33,965 bases of DNA from a virus: the IMG/VR virus record IMGVR_UViG_3300011114_000074, positions 1 through 33,965 of that record; one strand, written 5' to 3'. Under the pieces are notes generated by a model, which saw nothing but the letters and a program-made list of their open reading frames with translations, did not search any database and had not been told where the DNA came from. A program made the translations under genes and the position numbers. This document shows, piece after piece, positions 26,040-33,965 of the stretch (position 1 is the first letter of the stretch; each line of letters starts with the position of its first letter).

Positions 26040-28715
26040 TTATTTGTTCAAATCGTTAATTTTATTTTGACCTGATTGTTTACCAAGCGCCTTAGCTTTT
26101 TCCATTTCTTTTTGGGCTTTCAAGGCTTCTTTATTTAGTGCTTTTGCTGCCATTTTTTCTGATGCTCTTACACCAGCTTGACCGCCAATGTAAGCACCAA
26201 TAGCAGCGCCGGGCGCTTCTCCAATAGCGCCGCCAATAGTTGCCCCTGTTCCTGCCCCTAACTTGCCTAAATTACCCTCAATTAAGCCAACGCGCCTTCC
26301 TTGAAGTGCTGCGCCCTCATAGCCGTGTATACCCGGCATTAAGTGACCAGCATAATTTAAAATGTGGAATTTTTGTATTTCAGTTGGTGGAAACGTTTCT
26401 AGGATTTTTTGTCCCACAACCGAGTTCATCACATTGTTTGCTGAATTCTGATTCCATTCGCCCATTTTTGATGCACCAGCTTTTTGGATTTCACGGGCCA
26501 AAGCCCCATCCATTTCAGCTACAGCAGCTTTAGCTGATTGCATCAATTCTGGCGGTATAGGCGGCATTCCTTCTGGCGCGTTTCTAATTCTTCCGCTTGC
26601 TAGTTCGTTCAACGTGTCCCGAATATGCCGCCATTGGTCTTTGGGCATATTGTTCAACTTGGATGGTATTTTTTCCAGAGCTGTAGCTGACGTAACCACA
26701 CCATTTTTGTCAACTTCACCAAAAATTTTGTCTATGCCTCTAGATTCAAATAATTCTTTTTCTAGCTTGTGAATTTTGTCGCCAAGTTTGTAAAGGGATG
26801 GGTCAGCAACCGCCGCAATATCCTTATTGATGGCTGCGTTTATTTTTCTAATTGTGTTTGCTTTTTCTGGAGTCCATGCAGCGTTGTTGCTTTTTATTAC
26901 CGCATTGAGGGCAGCCACAGAATTAGCTGGAGCTATTTTTCCATCAGGCAGTTCATACCCTACAGTTTTTGCCAGTTCAATTTCTTTTTTTGCCCCATTT
27001 AAAAAATTAAGTGTTCCATCTTTTTCAGCAGTTGCTAATTGTTGTGCGTTGTTAAAAAATGAATCTGTATTTGCGGTTTTAATTTGATTGTTGCCAACAC
27101 GTTGAAAAGCGGAATCGTAAATTTGTTTTTTGGAATCTTTAAAATAACCCATCAAGCTCAATGGGCCTGAGCCGTCTGGCGATACGCCATGAATTACGTC
27201 ATTAATGCTTTGCCCACGTTGTTCATCATTAATTAGGCTGCGGGATGCGCCTGTAGCGTTTACCCGATCTTCGGCATATTTTGACAACGCTGTTTGTTCA
27301 TTGGCAATTTGTTGCTTAAACAATTGGCCTTCTGGCGTGTCTAATTTTGCCTTTGTGTATTCGTTCCGCAATAGGTTTTCGTTACCAGTGACAACACCCG
27401 GTCTAACACCGCCGCCCGGCATAATTTCCTGAGCTATTTGTGACCGAAGCATTTGCTCGTTCACTGGCACATCGTTCGGGGTCTTGGATAGCTTGACTTG
27501 TGGGAATTGACCGCGAACGGTTTCTTCGCCTGTGATCTTGCCAAAATATGGATTGTTTTGTGTCCCAGCCGCGCCTACGCTACCAGCTGGAATTTTTCCT
27601 TGTGCAGCTTCAAACTGCGCCTGCATTTGTTGTTTTGTCAGCTGTCCGGGGCCGACTATCTCCAATTCTTTTGCCATTTCACGCAAAGGTTGAACTGCTT
27701 TCCCAACAACTGGCGAAACTTCTCTGATGGCTTGAGGCAAAGCAGCAGACCCAATGACAACCATGTTTCTAATATCTTCGGGCGGTATGCCTGTTTTTTC
27801 AGATATTTGTTCTGGAGTCATTCCCAAAGCGTTAAACATCTTGTTAACTTGCTGAGCAATTGGTTCAGTTATCCCGCCCAATGGCTTTTGATAGGCTTCG
27901 CTGCCAGTGATGCCAATTGCTTTGCCTAATGGCTTGTCAATCGATGCAGCTGCGGCTTGTCCAATTTGTTCGGCCCTTTGTGGCGTGTTTACGGTTCTAG
28001 CCAAAGCCTGAACACCAGCGCCATACATAGTAGGCACGATTCCATAAGCGGTATCAATAGCCCCAACAACACGTTCTCCCAAGTCTCTTTTTACGTCTTG
28101 ATACTTATTAAATGTCTGGGCTGCTATGTTGGCAATTCTGGATGGCTGTGCTTGACCAGAAATTGCTGGGGCTGGCTGCGCTACGGTTTGGGCTGGTTGG
28201 GCTGGCTGGGCTGGGGCGGCCTGTGATGGTGCGGTTGCAGGCTTACCAGACAAGAACGCTTCCAATGGATCAGCAGAAGTCTGTGCAGGCGCGGCTGGTG
28301 CAGTTGAAGTTGTTGATGGCGCTGCGGCTTGACCTTGCTTGACCTTGTTGACATAGCCCGATGGGTCTTTGGTTATAAACCCGCCATATTGTGCCAGCGC
28401 CTTATCCACATCGCCTTTGTTACGGTCAACCAATTGGCCCAAATAGGTACGCGCAGCTTCTCTGGCTTGCTTTTCATTAAACGGGTTAAATTCTATGCCT
28501 TGCTTGTGCAGCATTTGCACGGTTTCTGGCATAAATTGATAAGCGCCCATTGCCTTGGACTGTTTGTTTAAGGCAAACGGGTCTTTATCGCTTTCGACCT
28601 TTTTTAAGCTATCCAGCAATTGATCCGTAACCACAGACCGTCCGGGTGTGGACGGCGTAGGCGTGGACGGGGCAGCCGCTTTCCCGCCGCCTAGATATTG
28701 TTCTAAAACATCCAT
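26040..28715 (-). CDS. Ejection protein with N-terminal lytic transglycosylase domain (P22 gp16-like position)
   Basis: An 891-aa protein. Residues about 28-130 form a lytic-transglycosylase-like (SLT) domain. The probable catalytic Glu41 is in LLDSLKKVESDKDPFALN, followed by MGAYQFMPETVQMLHKQGI and LAQYGGFITKDPSGYV. A Pro/Ala-rich linker (about 130-195) and a long helical body (about 200-800) follow. The end has a Gly/Ala-rich membrane-like helix (GAGTGATIGGAIGEAPGAA) and a basic tail. It would be carried in the head, cross the envelope and open peptidoglycan to let DNA through. It overlaps the upstream ejection gene by one base (TAATG). Confidence 0.87.
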   Translation of the reverse strand: MDVLEQYLGGGKAAAPSTPTPSTPGRSVVTDQLLDSLKKVESDKDPFALNKQSKAMGAYQFMPETVQMLHKQGIEFNPFNEKQAREAARTYLGQLVDRNKGDVDKALAQYGGFITKDPSGYVNKVKQGQAAAPSTTSTAPAAPAQTSADPLEAFLSGKPATAPSQAAPAQPAQPAQTVAQPAPAISGQAQPSRIANIAAQTFNKYQDVKRDLGERVVGAIDTAYGIVPTMYGAGVQALARTVNTPQRAEQIGQAAAASIDKPLGKAIGITGSEAYQKPLGGITEPIAQQVNKMFNALGMTPEQISEKTGIPPEDIRNMVVIGSAALPQAIREVSPVVGKAVQPLREMAKELEIVGPGQLTKQQMQAQFEAAQGKIPAGSVGAAGTQNNPYFGKITGEETVRGQFPQVKLSKTPNDVPVNEQMLRSQIAQEIMPGGGVRPGVVTGNENLLRNEYTKAKLDTPEGQLFKQQIANEQTALSKYAEDRVNATGASRSLINDEQRGQSINDVIHGVSPDGSGPLSLMGYFKDSKKQIYDSAFQRVGNNQIKTANTDSFFNNAQQLATAEKDGTLNFLNGAKKEIELAKTVGYELPDGKIAPANSVAALNAVIKSNNAAWTPEKANTIRKINAAINKDIAAVADPSLYKLGDKIHKLEKELFESRGIDKIFGEVDKNGVVTSATALEKIPSKLNNMPKDQWRHIRDTLNELASGRIRNAPEGMPPIPPELMQSAKAAVAEMDGALAREIQKAGASKMGEWNQNSANNVMNSVVGQKILETFPPTEIQKFHILNYAGHLMPGIHGYEGAALQGRRVGLIEGNLGKLGAGTGATIGGAIGEAPGAAIGAYIGGQAGVRASEKMAAKALNKEALKAQKEMEKAKALGKQSGQNKINDLNK

Positions 28716-30094
28716 TATTGCGTCCCTGTTTCAGATAATTTTTTTAGATTTCTATACTTGTTTAAAAATTCATCGTGTTTAGCTTTTGACGGAAACAGCC
28801 TGTCCAATTCTTTCTTTAGTTTGGCAGGGTCTTGTTCACTTTTAATAATGTTCATTGCTTCAAAAATTTTGCTGTCCGCATTGGCGTTCCAAGCCTGTTG
28901 ATAGGCTTTCATGTTGTTGTCGCCAAACCTTTGAGCAAATTGTTGTGCGCCCTTTGCTTGCAAATCAAGGTTAGTTTGGTCGGCTTGCACTCTTTGAGCA
29001 ATTTCTATTAACTTTTCAGGGGGCATTTTGATTGTGCCATTTGCCACTGACTGCATATCCAAACCTGAAACGGTATTACTTGCACCGCCCAAAGCATTTG
29101 CGTTAGACAAAGCCAGCTTTGCAAGGTCTTTAGCCAAAACTTCGTATTCTGCACTGTTGATTGCCATTCTAATTTTTTGACCAGCCTTGCCAATAAGACC
29201 GCCGCCCTTTTCTATTTCAAAAAGGTTTTGACCAATAAGGTTGGCTTGTTTTATAACTTCTTCTACGTTTCGGCGATTTTCAGACAAAGTGCCTTGGGCG
29301 TTTACTATGCGATTACGGTATTCAACTCCTGAATTTTGGTCTGCAATTTCAGTAGGTTCAGGTCTGTAAGGCGTGTCAGCCTTTCTAACAGGGTAAGGCA
29401 CACGCATACCGGGCGCAACTTCTGCACCTGCGATAACGTTAGTAGGGGCGTTTGTTTGAAATCCAACAGCCTGTCCAACTTCTACTGTCGGTGCTCTGCC
29501 TATATTTGGTGTTTGAGTAATTGTGCGACCGCTTGCATCAACTTGCGTTGTTGGTTGATATGAAGAAACTTGTGCTGCGTCATTTAATCCTTTTATGTGA
29601 CGTTGAATCATGTAATCACGCAAAGCAGCGGGATTGTTATTGGCAATGTCAATATAGGGGGCAGCAAGTTCAACGGCTCTATCTTCTGGAATTCCTCCAG
29701 CTTTGGCTTGAGTTTTAGCCCAATTTTGTACAAAATTTACTAATTTGCTTTTATCAATTCCGTTGGGGTTTTTTGCCGCCTCCAAAATCAAAGGGTCATT
29801 TACTGCGCCCACATACCCACTACCAATTTCTTTTGCTTGGTCTTGCTTTAATTTCATAGCCGCAGATTGCGAACCTGTTAAAGAAGTAGCAGCCTCGCTT
29901 ATAGCAGTAGAAATTTTAGGCGCAGCAGTTTGCTCTGCAACATCAGTTGTAGCTAGTTGCTGGCGCAATAACAATGGGTTGACTTGTTGCGCTTGCTGGT
30001 ACGATTGTATGCCGCCAGCAAGGTTAACCATTTCAGCCAAAGACATTGGCGGCGTAGGTTTTGATAGCGCCGCTACTGGTGTGTAAGTTGCCAT
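28715..30094 (-). CDS. Putative ejection protein (P22 gp20-like position), 459 aa
   Basis: A 459-aa, mostly helical protein rich in Ala, Gln and Asn. It opens PMSLAEMVNLAGGIQSYQQA, and a long helical region (about 100-400) includes LAKLALSNANALGGASNTVS. No catalytic motif or membrane segment is clear. The place between the 241-aa gp7-like protein and the transglycosylase-containing protein is that of P22 gp20, an ejected protein. The call therefore rests on synteny and composition. It shares one base with the next gene. Confidence 0.68.
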   Translation of the reverse strand: MATYTPVAALSKPTPPMSLAEMVNLAGGIQSYQQAQQVNPLLLRQQLATTDVAEQTAAPKISTAISEAATSLTGSQSAAMKLKQDQAKEIGSGYVGAVNDPLILEAAKNPNGIDKSKLVNFVQNWAKTQAKAGGIPEDRAVELAAPYIDIANNNPAALRDYMIQRHIKGLNDAAQVSSYQPTTQVDASGRTITQTPNIGRAPTVEVGQAVGFQTNAPTNVIAGAEVAPGMRVPYPVRKADTPYRPEPTEIADQNSGVEYRNRIVNAQGTLSENRRNVEEVIKQANLIGQNLFEIEKGGGLIGKAGQKIRMAINSAEYEVLAKDLAKLALSNANALGGASNTVSGLDMQSVANGTIKMPPEKLIEIAQRVQADQTNLDLQAKGAQQFAQRFGDNNMKAYQQAWNANADSKIFEAMNIIKSEQDPAKLKKELDRLFPSKAKHDEFLNKYRNLKKLSETGTQ

Positions 30095-30103
30095 TTTTTT
30101 TCC

Positions 30104-30829
30104 TTAACCAATATTGACATCAAATGGTTCACTAATAGGGCTGCCAAATTGCGGTTGCATTTGCGGTTGCGGTTGACGGCGCAACAATTGAGACAACATA
30201 TATGAATTACCAGCGCCCCCTATAGCGCCGCCGTAAGCATTGCCTGCGGCAACCTGACCGCCACCAATTGCAGAACCAGCACCAGAAATAGCATCCCCAA
30301 TGCTTTGTCCTGCGCTGGATGAAAGCTGTCCTGTTTGACCAAGTGAAGTTTGACCCAGCCCCGCAATAGATGCTAAGTTGTTGTAAATGTTGCTTCTTTG
30401 TGTTTGAAAACGATTAAAAACATTTCCATATTCTGTGCTTGCTGCGCCTTGACCATAATCCACCAATCCCTTTAAGGCATTACCGCCTATAGCGCCACCA
30501 GACCGATTACCCATGTTAGTGGTTGCCAAATTGCCTTGCTCAAACCTAAATTTATAGCTTGGATCAATTCCTGCCTCAAAATCCTCTGGCCCAAATTGCT
30601 TGGTCAGATACGGTTTCATTCCGGAAATATCGCCTAATGCGCTATATCCAGCTTCACGATATGGCCTTTGATTTTCGTTCTGAACATCAAACATTTCTTT
30701 CTGCAATCGAGCCGATTCCCGCATTGCATCTGCTTGTGTTTTTGCGCCTGCTTTAGCGCCTTGACCAGCCATGTAGCCGCCAACTATTCCCATGCCACCA
30801 GTAATTAAAGCCGCTGTTACAAAACTCAT
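30104..30829 (-). CDS. DNA-transfer/ejection protein (P22 gp7-like)
   Basis: A 241-aa protein. The N-terminus (MSFVTAALITGGMGIVGGYMAGQGAK region) is hydrophobic and Gly-rich. A coiled-coil-like stretch (ARLQKEMFDVQNENQRPYREA) follows, then PSYKFRFEQGNLATTNMGNR and a Gly/Ser/Ala-rich half (GQSIGDAISGAGSAIGGGQV). This is the pattern of the DNA-transfer proteins found in P22-like and BcepC6B-like phages. It is probably packaged and then released into the cell envelope. It lies 1 base after the gp14-like gene. Confidence 0.85.
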   Translation of the reverse strand: MSFVTAALITGGMGIVGGYMAGQGAKAGAKTQADAMRESARLQKEMFDVQNENQRPYREAGYSALGDISGMKPYLTKQFGPEDFEAGIDPSYKFRFEQGNLATTNMGNRSGGAIGGNALKGLVDYGQGAASTEYGNVFNRFQTQRSNIYNNLASIAGLGQTSLGQTGQLSSSAGQSIGDAISGAGSAIGGGQVAAGNAYGGAIGGAGNSYMLSQLLRRQPQPQMQPQFGSPISEPFDVNIG

Positions 30830-30830
30830 G

Positions 30831-31295
30831 TCATTCCCCTTTAATTTCCAAAACTTTCAATTTGTTGCTTGAATCAAACAATGAAAGTTCATCAGGCTCA
30901 ACCAAATCTTTTTCTAATTCATCCAAGTCGGTTTTATCGGTCTTGTGAAATGTGATGCCGATTGCATCAGTCACCGCCAACGTGACCCGCTTTGTGCCGG
31001 GTCTGCTCTCAATGATGTCACCCGCATACAGATGCACCATTCCTTTTTCTGACCAAGAGATTATTTCACCTTTGGCACATAAAAAATAGTGGTCTTGCTT
31101 ATGAACCTTGCCCACAATCAAACAGCCTGCTGGCCTGCTTAACTTTCTGGCATACATTCCAGCATGAAAATAATGCTCTGTTTGCATGGCATCAGCCGCC
31201 AGCTGCAATTCAGACTGCGGCATTGCAGACATTTCCGCTTGCAGCTTTTCGATCTGCTCACGGGTTGGCACAGCTGTTGGAGTTACATCGTTCAT
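30831..31295 (-). CDS. Cupin-fold conserved protein in the P22 gp14 position
   Basis: A 154-aa protein with cupin-like strands: EHYFHAGMYARKLSRPAGCL, IVGKVHKQDHYFLCAKGEII, GDIIESRPGTKRVTLAV and TFHKTDKTDLDELEKDLV. The pattern of a metal-binding H-x-H-like pair (VHKQDHYF) and a final TFH is one I recognise from phage proteins of unknown function next to the ejection genes. P22 gp14 has a comparable size and place. It is coupled to the 76-aa gene upstream by an ATGA overlap. Confidence 0.75.
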   Translation of the reverse strand: MNDVTPTAVPTREQIEKLQAEMSAMPQSELQLAADAMQTEHYFHAGMYARKLSRPAGCLIVGKVHKQDHYFLCAKGEIISWSEKGMVHLYAGDIIESRPGTKRVTLAVTDAIGITFHKTDKTDLDELEKDLVEPDELSLFDSSNKLKVLEIKGE

Positions 31296-31522
31296 TGGTT
31301 GTAATAGGGAACTTTGTAAGCCACCCCATTCACTGTGACATTGATGAACCCAACAGGGTTTGCTGGCAAACTTGCCGATCCAGCTGTTGCAGTTGTTGCG
31401 CTGCTGAAGTTGAGCAAGTTAATGAAAAACTGTTGCCATGCCCTTGTAGGGCGCTTGGTCTGCCCATCCAAAAATTCTGATTGTGGATATGGCTGGGATT
31501 GTGGGTTGGGTAGCAATGCCAT
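31292..31522 (-). CDS. Small tail protein in the P22 gp26 position, 76 aa
   Basis: The start is the ATG at 31522, sharing a base with the gp10 stop (TGATG); a longer frame starts in gp10. [20 protein letters not shown] is followed by TKRPTRAWQQFFINLL and VGFINVTVNGVAYKVPYYNQ. In P22 this place holds the 233-aa tail needle gp26, but this is far shorter and lacks its coiled-coil. It is perhaps a plug that replaces the needle. The RAWQQFFINLL helix recurs in phage fibre or plug proteins. Confidence 0.72.
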   Translation of the reverse strand: MALLPNPQSQPYPQSEFLDGQTKRPTRAWQQFFINLLNFSSATTATAGSASLPANPVGFINVTVNGVAYKVPYYNQ

Positions 31523-33384
31523 CAATTTTCCCCTTGGGTTGCTTTGAGGTTGGCAGACACTATCACGCACTTAACCGGATCAGAAACAGACACTTCAAAA
31601 ATCCGATCCCTTGCCGTACCCAGCCGCCGCCAAATTGCGCGGTTGGTGTATTTTCCCATGCGCCCGATGGAAGTCCAGTGTTCATTCGACCAAGTAGAAC
31701 CGCCATCATTCGACCACCGCAACATGGCTTGCGGGTCGTCCCCTATGCCTGTTGATAAGCCTACACCGGGTTGAAACTGTATCTGCAATTCATCAAAGTA
31801 TTCCCGCTGGAAATCGGCAACCAAGTGAGGGGCGCGGCGTAACCGCCTGACATTTTGCCCGTCATCTGTGTAAATGTTTTTGTCCAAGTGATAAATTTTG
31901 CCGTTAGAGTAGTCGCCAACCAAAACATATCCCTGAAAGACTGCCGCGCAATTCCCACGACATCTTTCGTATTGACCTAGATTATTTGTATACAACCACT
32001 TGTGCCACATTCCTGAAGCAATGTCATAGCACCAAGTTAGTTGAATTGAGGGGAAGCTAATGACATAAACTTCGTGTCCCTCTATTTGATACGTCCAAGC
32101 CACTGCGTCAGTAATGGTTTGACCCGATAAACTATTTTCCACCGCATGGGTTGAAATTCTTTGTGGGACATAGCCATTCATTTGAACAATCTGCGCTGTT
32201 CCACGATTGTTTTTTGACAAATATGCAAATGAATTACCAAGCCTAGAAACGCTAAATGCGCTAACAATGCCGTGCTGGGTAGATGTGCCGGGGACGCGCT
32301 GAAATGGAAATGGGCTTGTTCCCTGATCGACCCAAACTTCGCTAGAAGTCTCACCCAGCAAATAAATTTCACGGTGATCAACAATCAAAGTCACCAGATC
32401 ATCGGGTGCGCCATCTTTGCTTGAAAAACTTAACGCTGGCGAAATAGGGGACAAAACCGCAGAAGCGCCAAATTGCTGCGTGTCGGGGCGGTTGTAGACA
32501 AAGTAATTGTCCACAATATCCACATTTGTGCCGCCAGTGAATGCCCCATCAGTGCTAGGCAGCACCGACCAGTTCAAGCCATACATCGTGATTGAACTAA
32601 TCGTTTGGGAAAAGTTAACCGTGTAAGTCCCTGCGCCACCAGTGCCAGTTCCAAGGGCTGTAATGATGGTGTTTGCCGTGATGCCAGCGCCTTGAATGGT
32701 CATGCCAGCCGCCAAAGTGCCGCTGCTGACTGCTGAAACCGTCAAAGTCGTGCCTGCAATTGCACCCGTGATTATTGCGCCAGCCGTAGCTGAATTCATT
32801 TGCTGACTAGCATTGGTTTGGGAAAGATTGATTGTGTAAGTGCCAATCCCGCCTGTTCCCGAACCTAAAGCCGTGATCACGGTTTCTTGAGTAACCCCAA
32901 CGCCAAACAGCACCTGACCCACCGCCAAAGCGCCGTTTGTTATGGCTGTCACCGTAAGGGTTGTGCCGCTAGTTGACCCCGTAAAAACCGCGCTAGACGG
33001 CGTTGAAATGCGCCATGTGTAACGGTAAGTTCCGTCAACAATGTAGACATTAACGCCATTGTCGGTTATGCCTACGCGACCAGTGCTAGAGTTTAACTGT
33101 CCAACCAATGTTGACACAAAACTGCTTGTCAGGGCGTAGACGTAAGGGCCGCAAACCGCAACCATAATGCTGCCACCCGACAAGGTGACCATGCCGCGCA
33201 CCTCTTGTTGGTTTTGAAATAGCACCAAAGAGGACAACCCCGGCGTTGGGTACAGCGCCACCACCCCTCGGTCACCGGGTTGCTTCAACGGGTCAATTTC
33301 AGGAAACCAATTGATGCACTCTTGGGCATCTTGGTAGATGCTTGGCGCTTCGTAGGATGGGCCGACAAAGCCAAAGTCTGCCAT
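31522..33384 (-). CDS. P22 gp10-like tail hub / packaged-DNA stabilisation protein
   Basis: A 620-aa protein. The opening [20 protein letters not shown] then [12 protein letters not shown] is characteristic of the P22 gp10 family (472 aa in P22). [54 protein letters not shown]-like and [20 protein letters not shown] form the beta-propeller-like body. The greater length comes from two tandem insertions (residues about 133-197 and 204-268) of a GTTLTV module that also occurs in gp4. It binds gp4 and closes the tail tube. Its start is next to the gp4 stop (33384 shared). Confidence 0.92.
   Translation of the reverse strand: MADFGFVGPSYEAPSIYQDAQECINWFPEIDPLKQPGDRGVVALYPTPGLSSLVLFQNQQEVRGMVTLSGGSIMVAVCGPYVYALTSSFVSTLVGQLNSSTGRVGITDNGVNVYIVDGTYRYTWRISTPSSAVFTGSTSGTTLTVTAITNGALAVGQVLFGVGVTQETVITALGSGTGGIGTYTINLSQTNASQQMNSATAGAIITGAIAGTTLTVSAVSSGTLAAGMTIQGAGITANTIITALGTGTGGAGTYTVNFSQTISSITMYGLNWSVLPSTDGAFTGGTNVDIVDNYFVYNRPDTQQFGASAVLSPISPALSFSSKDGAPDDLVTLIVDHREIYLLGETSSEVWVDQGTSPFPFQRVPGTSTQHGIVSAFSVSRLGNSFAYLSKNNRGTAQIVQMNGYVPQRISTHAVENSLSGQTITDAVAWTYQIEGHEVYVISFPSIQLTWCYDIASGMWHKWLYTNNLGQYERCRGNCAAVFQGYVLVGDYSNGKIYHLDKNIYTDDGQNVRRLRRAPHLVADFQREYFDELQIQFQPGVGLSTGIGDDPQAMLRWSNDGGSTWSNEHWTSIGRMGKYTNRAIWRRLGTARDRIFEVSVSDPVKCVIVSANLKATQGEN
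32581..32775 (-). repeat. GTTLTV-type inserted module 2 in the gp10-like protein
   Basis: Residues about 204-268 ([18 protein letters not shown] to [12 protein letters not shown]). Same motif order as the neighbouring copy and as the gp4 copy: GTTLTV, then [10 protein letters not shown], then GTGTGG, then GTYTV, then SQT. Confidence 0.82.
32794..32988 (-). repeat. GTTLTV-type inserted module 1 in the gp10-like protein
   Basis: Residues about 133-197 ([18 protein letters not shown] to [13 protein letters not shown]). Separated from copy 2 by only six residues, so the two form a tandem pair inserted in one loop of the gp10 fold. Confidence 0.82.
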
Positions 33385-33965
33385 TATCTGAAGCCCCCAT
33401 CCATGATAAAGCCAGCATCTTTTGCTCGACCAACCATCAACGCATCAGGATACCGCGCCACTTGTGCAGGCTTCATGTTGGTTCGCTTGATGATAGCTTT
33501 TGCGTTCCCCGCAAATGAATTGATCATTTGGATTTGAGTCGATGAAGCCTTTCCATACATTGGCATCATGCGTTCAGCCAAGCACCACCGCAGCGCCATG
33601 TTGTAGCCTTGCGGCAGCGTGATTGTGTCGTACAGCGTATTGAACGTGCGGAACATGGTGTTTGCAAACAAGTGCAGTTCACCAGATGACGGGTTGGGGA
33701 ACACATACAGCGTTCCCAATGTCTCGCTTGGCTGGTAATAGACCATTTTCGCCCACGGGCCGTTAAGCTGCTTGATGCCCAAAGATTCGTATTCTTCTAG
33801 GCTTAAAATTGCCACTGGGTAGTCGAGATAGCCGCCAGCCACGTTTGAGCCGCCTTGCTGTGTTGCCACGCGAACAAAGGCAGATTCAATTGTCAAAGGG
33901 CGCTCGTAGTAGGCTGTGATCGTTGTGCTGGCAGCGGTTTGGGATTGGCTGACCGTGTATGTGCC
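33384..33965 (-). CDS. P22 gp4-like head-to-tail connector, C-terminal part (continues from 520 across the join)
   Basis: This is the distal part of the 324-aa gene that starts at 520 on the other side of the circular join; bases 33839-33965 duplicate 1-127. It encodes residues from about 132 onward, including [18 protein letters not shown], then [20 protein letters not shown] and [20 protein letters not shown]. The end, [20 protein letters not shown] then [20 protein letters not shown], is the conserved C-terminal helical part of the gp4 family. The stop at 33384 abuts the gp10 start. Confidence 0.88.
   Translation of the reverse strand, partial: GTYTVSQSQTAASTTITAYYERPLTIESAFVRVATQQGGSNVAGGYLDYPVAILSLEEYESLGIKQLNGPWAKMVYYQPSETLGTLYVFPNPSSGELHLFANTMFRTFNTLYDTITLPQGYNMALRWCLAERMMPMYGKASSTQIQMINSFAGNAKAIIKRTNMKPAQVARYPDALMVGRAKDAGFIMDGGFR
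33839..33965. repeat. Right copy of exact terminal direct repeat
   Basis: Identical to bases 1-127; see the left copy. The same coding sequence of the gp4-like gene is therefore present twice in the linear window. Confidence 0.97.

Noticed and set aside
33839-33965. Biological direct terminal repeats for packaging
   Set aside because: The length of exactly 127 and its location inside the gp4 coding sequence fit an assembly overlap better; P22-like phages package by headful.

Overview
This window is a complete, terminally redundant (therefore probably circular or circularly permuted) genome of a tailed phage with a P22-like podovirus virion. The first 127 bases are repeated exactly as the last 127, so the unit genome is about 33,838 bp, and one gene (the gp4-like head-tail connector) runs across the join. 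By eye the base composition is of moderate G+C. The style of the small accessory genes (DUF1376 replication initiator, DUF1364/YbcO nuclease, ERF plus YqaJ exonuclease, DUF6321) suggests a proteobacterial host, perhaps a freshwater Burkholderiales member; the host is an inference. I see no integrase, tRNA gene or CRISPR array.

Layout. (1) Control region, 17.6-18.15 kb: a 52-aa Cro/CI-like HTH protein is transcribed leftward from a promoter that predicts a leaderless mRNA. It is divergent from a near-consensus rightward promoter that contains a palindromic operator. (2) Rightward early operon, 18.1-22.9 kb: an LPD29-domain protein, small unknown proteins, an ERF annealase, a YqaJ-type exonuclease, an SSB-like protein, a winged-helix protein and several mini-proteins. 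A second copy of the promoter, operator and leader lies at 19.06-19.13 kb. (3) Leftward early/middle operon, 17.6-15.5 kb: a pseudoknotted structured RNA with a U tract, then the DUF1376 replication protein, two overlapping small genes, a Holliday-junction-resolvase-like nuclease, an Ogr/NrdR-like zinc ribbon and an HNH-like nuclease, ending at a strong intrinsic terminator. (4) Leftward late operon, from 15.5 kb through position 1, around the join, and down to 22.9 kb. It carries a DUF5856-like protein, a zeta-toxin-like P-loop protein, a GroES-like co-chaperonin, small terminase, large terminase, portal, scaffold, coat, a terminator, tail-fibre genes, a 2-oxoglutarate oxygenase and cupin pair, gp4, gp10, gp14-like, three ejection proteins (one with a lytic transglycosylase domain), a collar-domain fibre, and a lysis block (XhlA-like, 3TM holin, M15 endopeptidase).

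The morphogenetic order terS-terL-portal-scaffold-coat-(fibres)-gp4-gp10-(small)-gp14-gp7-gp20-gp16-fibre follows P22, with host-recognition and oxygenase genes inserted between coat and gp4. Genes are packed with many ATGA or TAATG overlaps, so translational coupling is widespread. The items most worth a second look are the pseudoknotted RNA ahead of the replication gene (17617-17717), the duplicated operator-promoter-leader cassette, the roughly 65-aa GTTLTV modules inserted once in gp4 and twice in gp10, and several unusual starts (a leaderless ATG, a TTG coupled to a stop, and an ATT).
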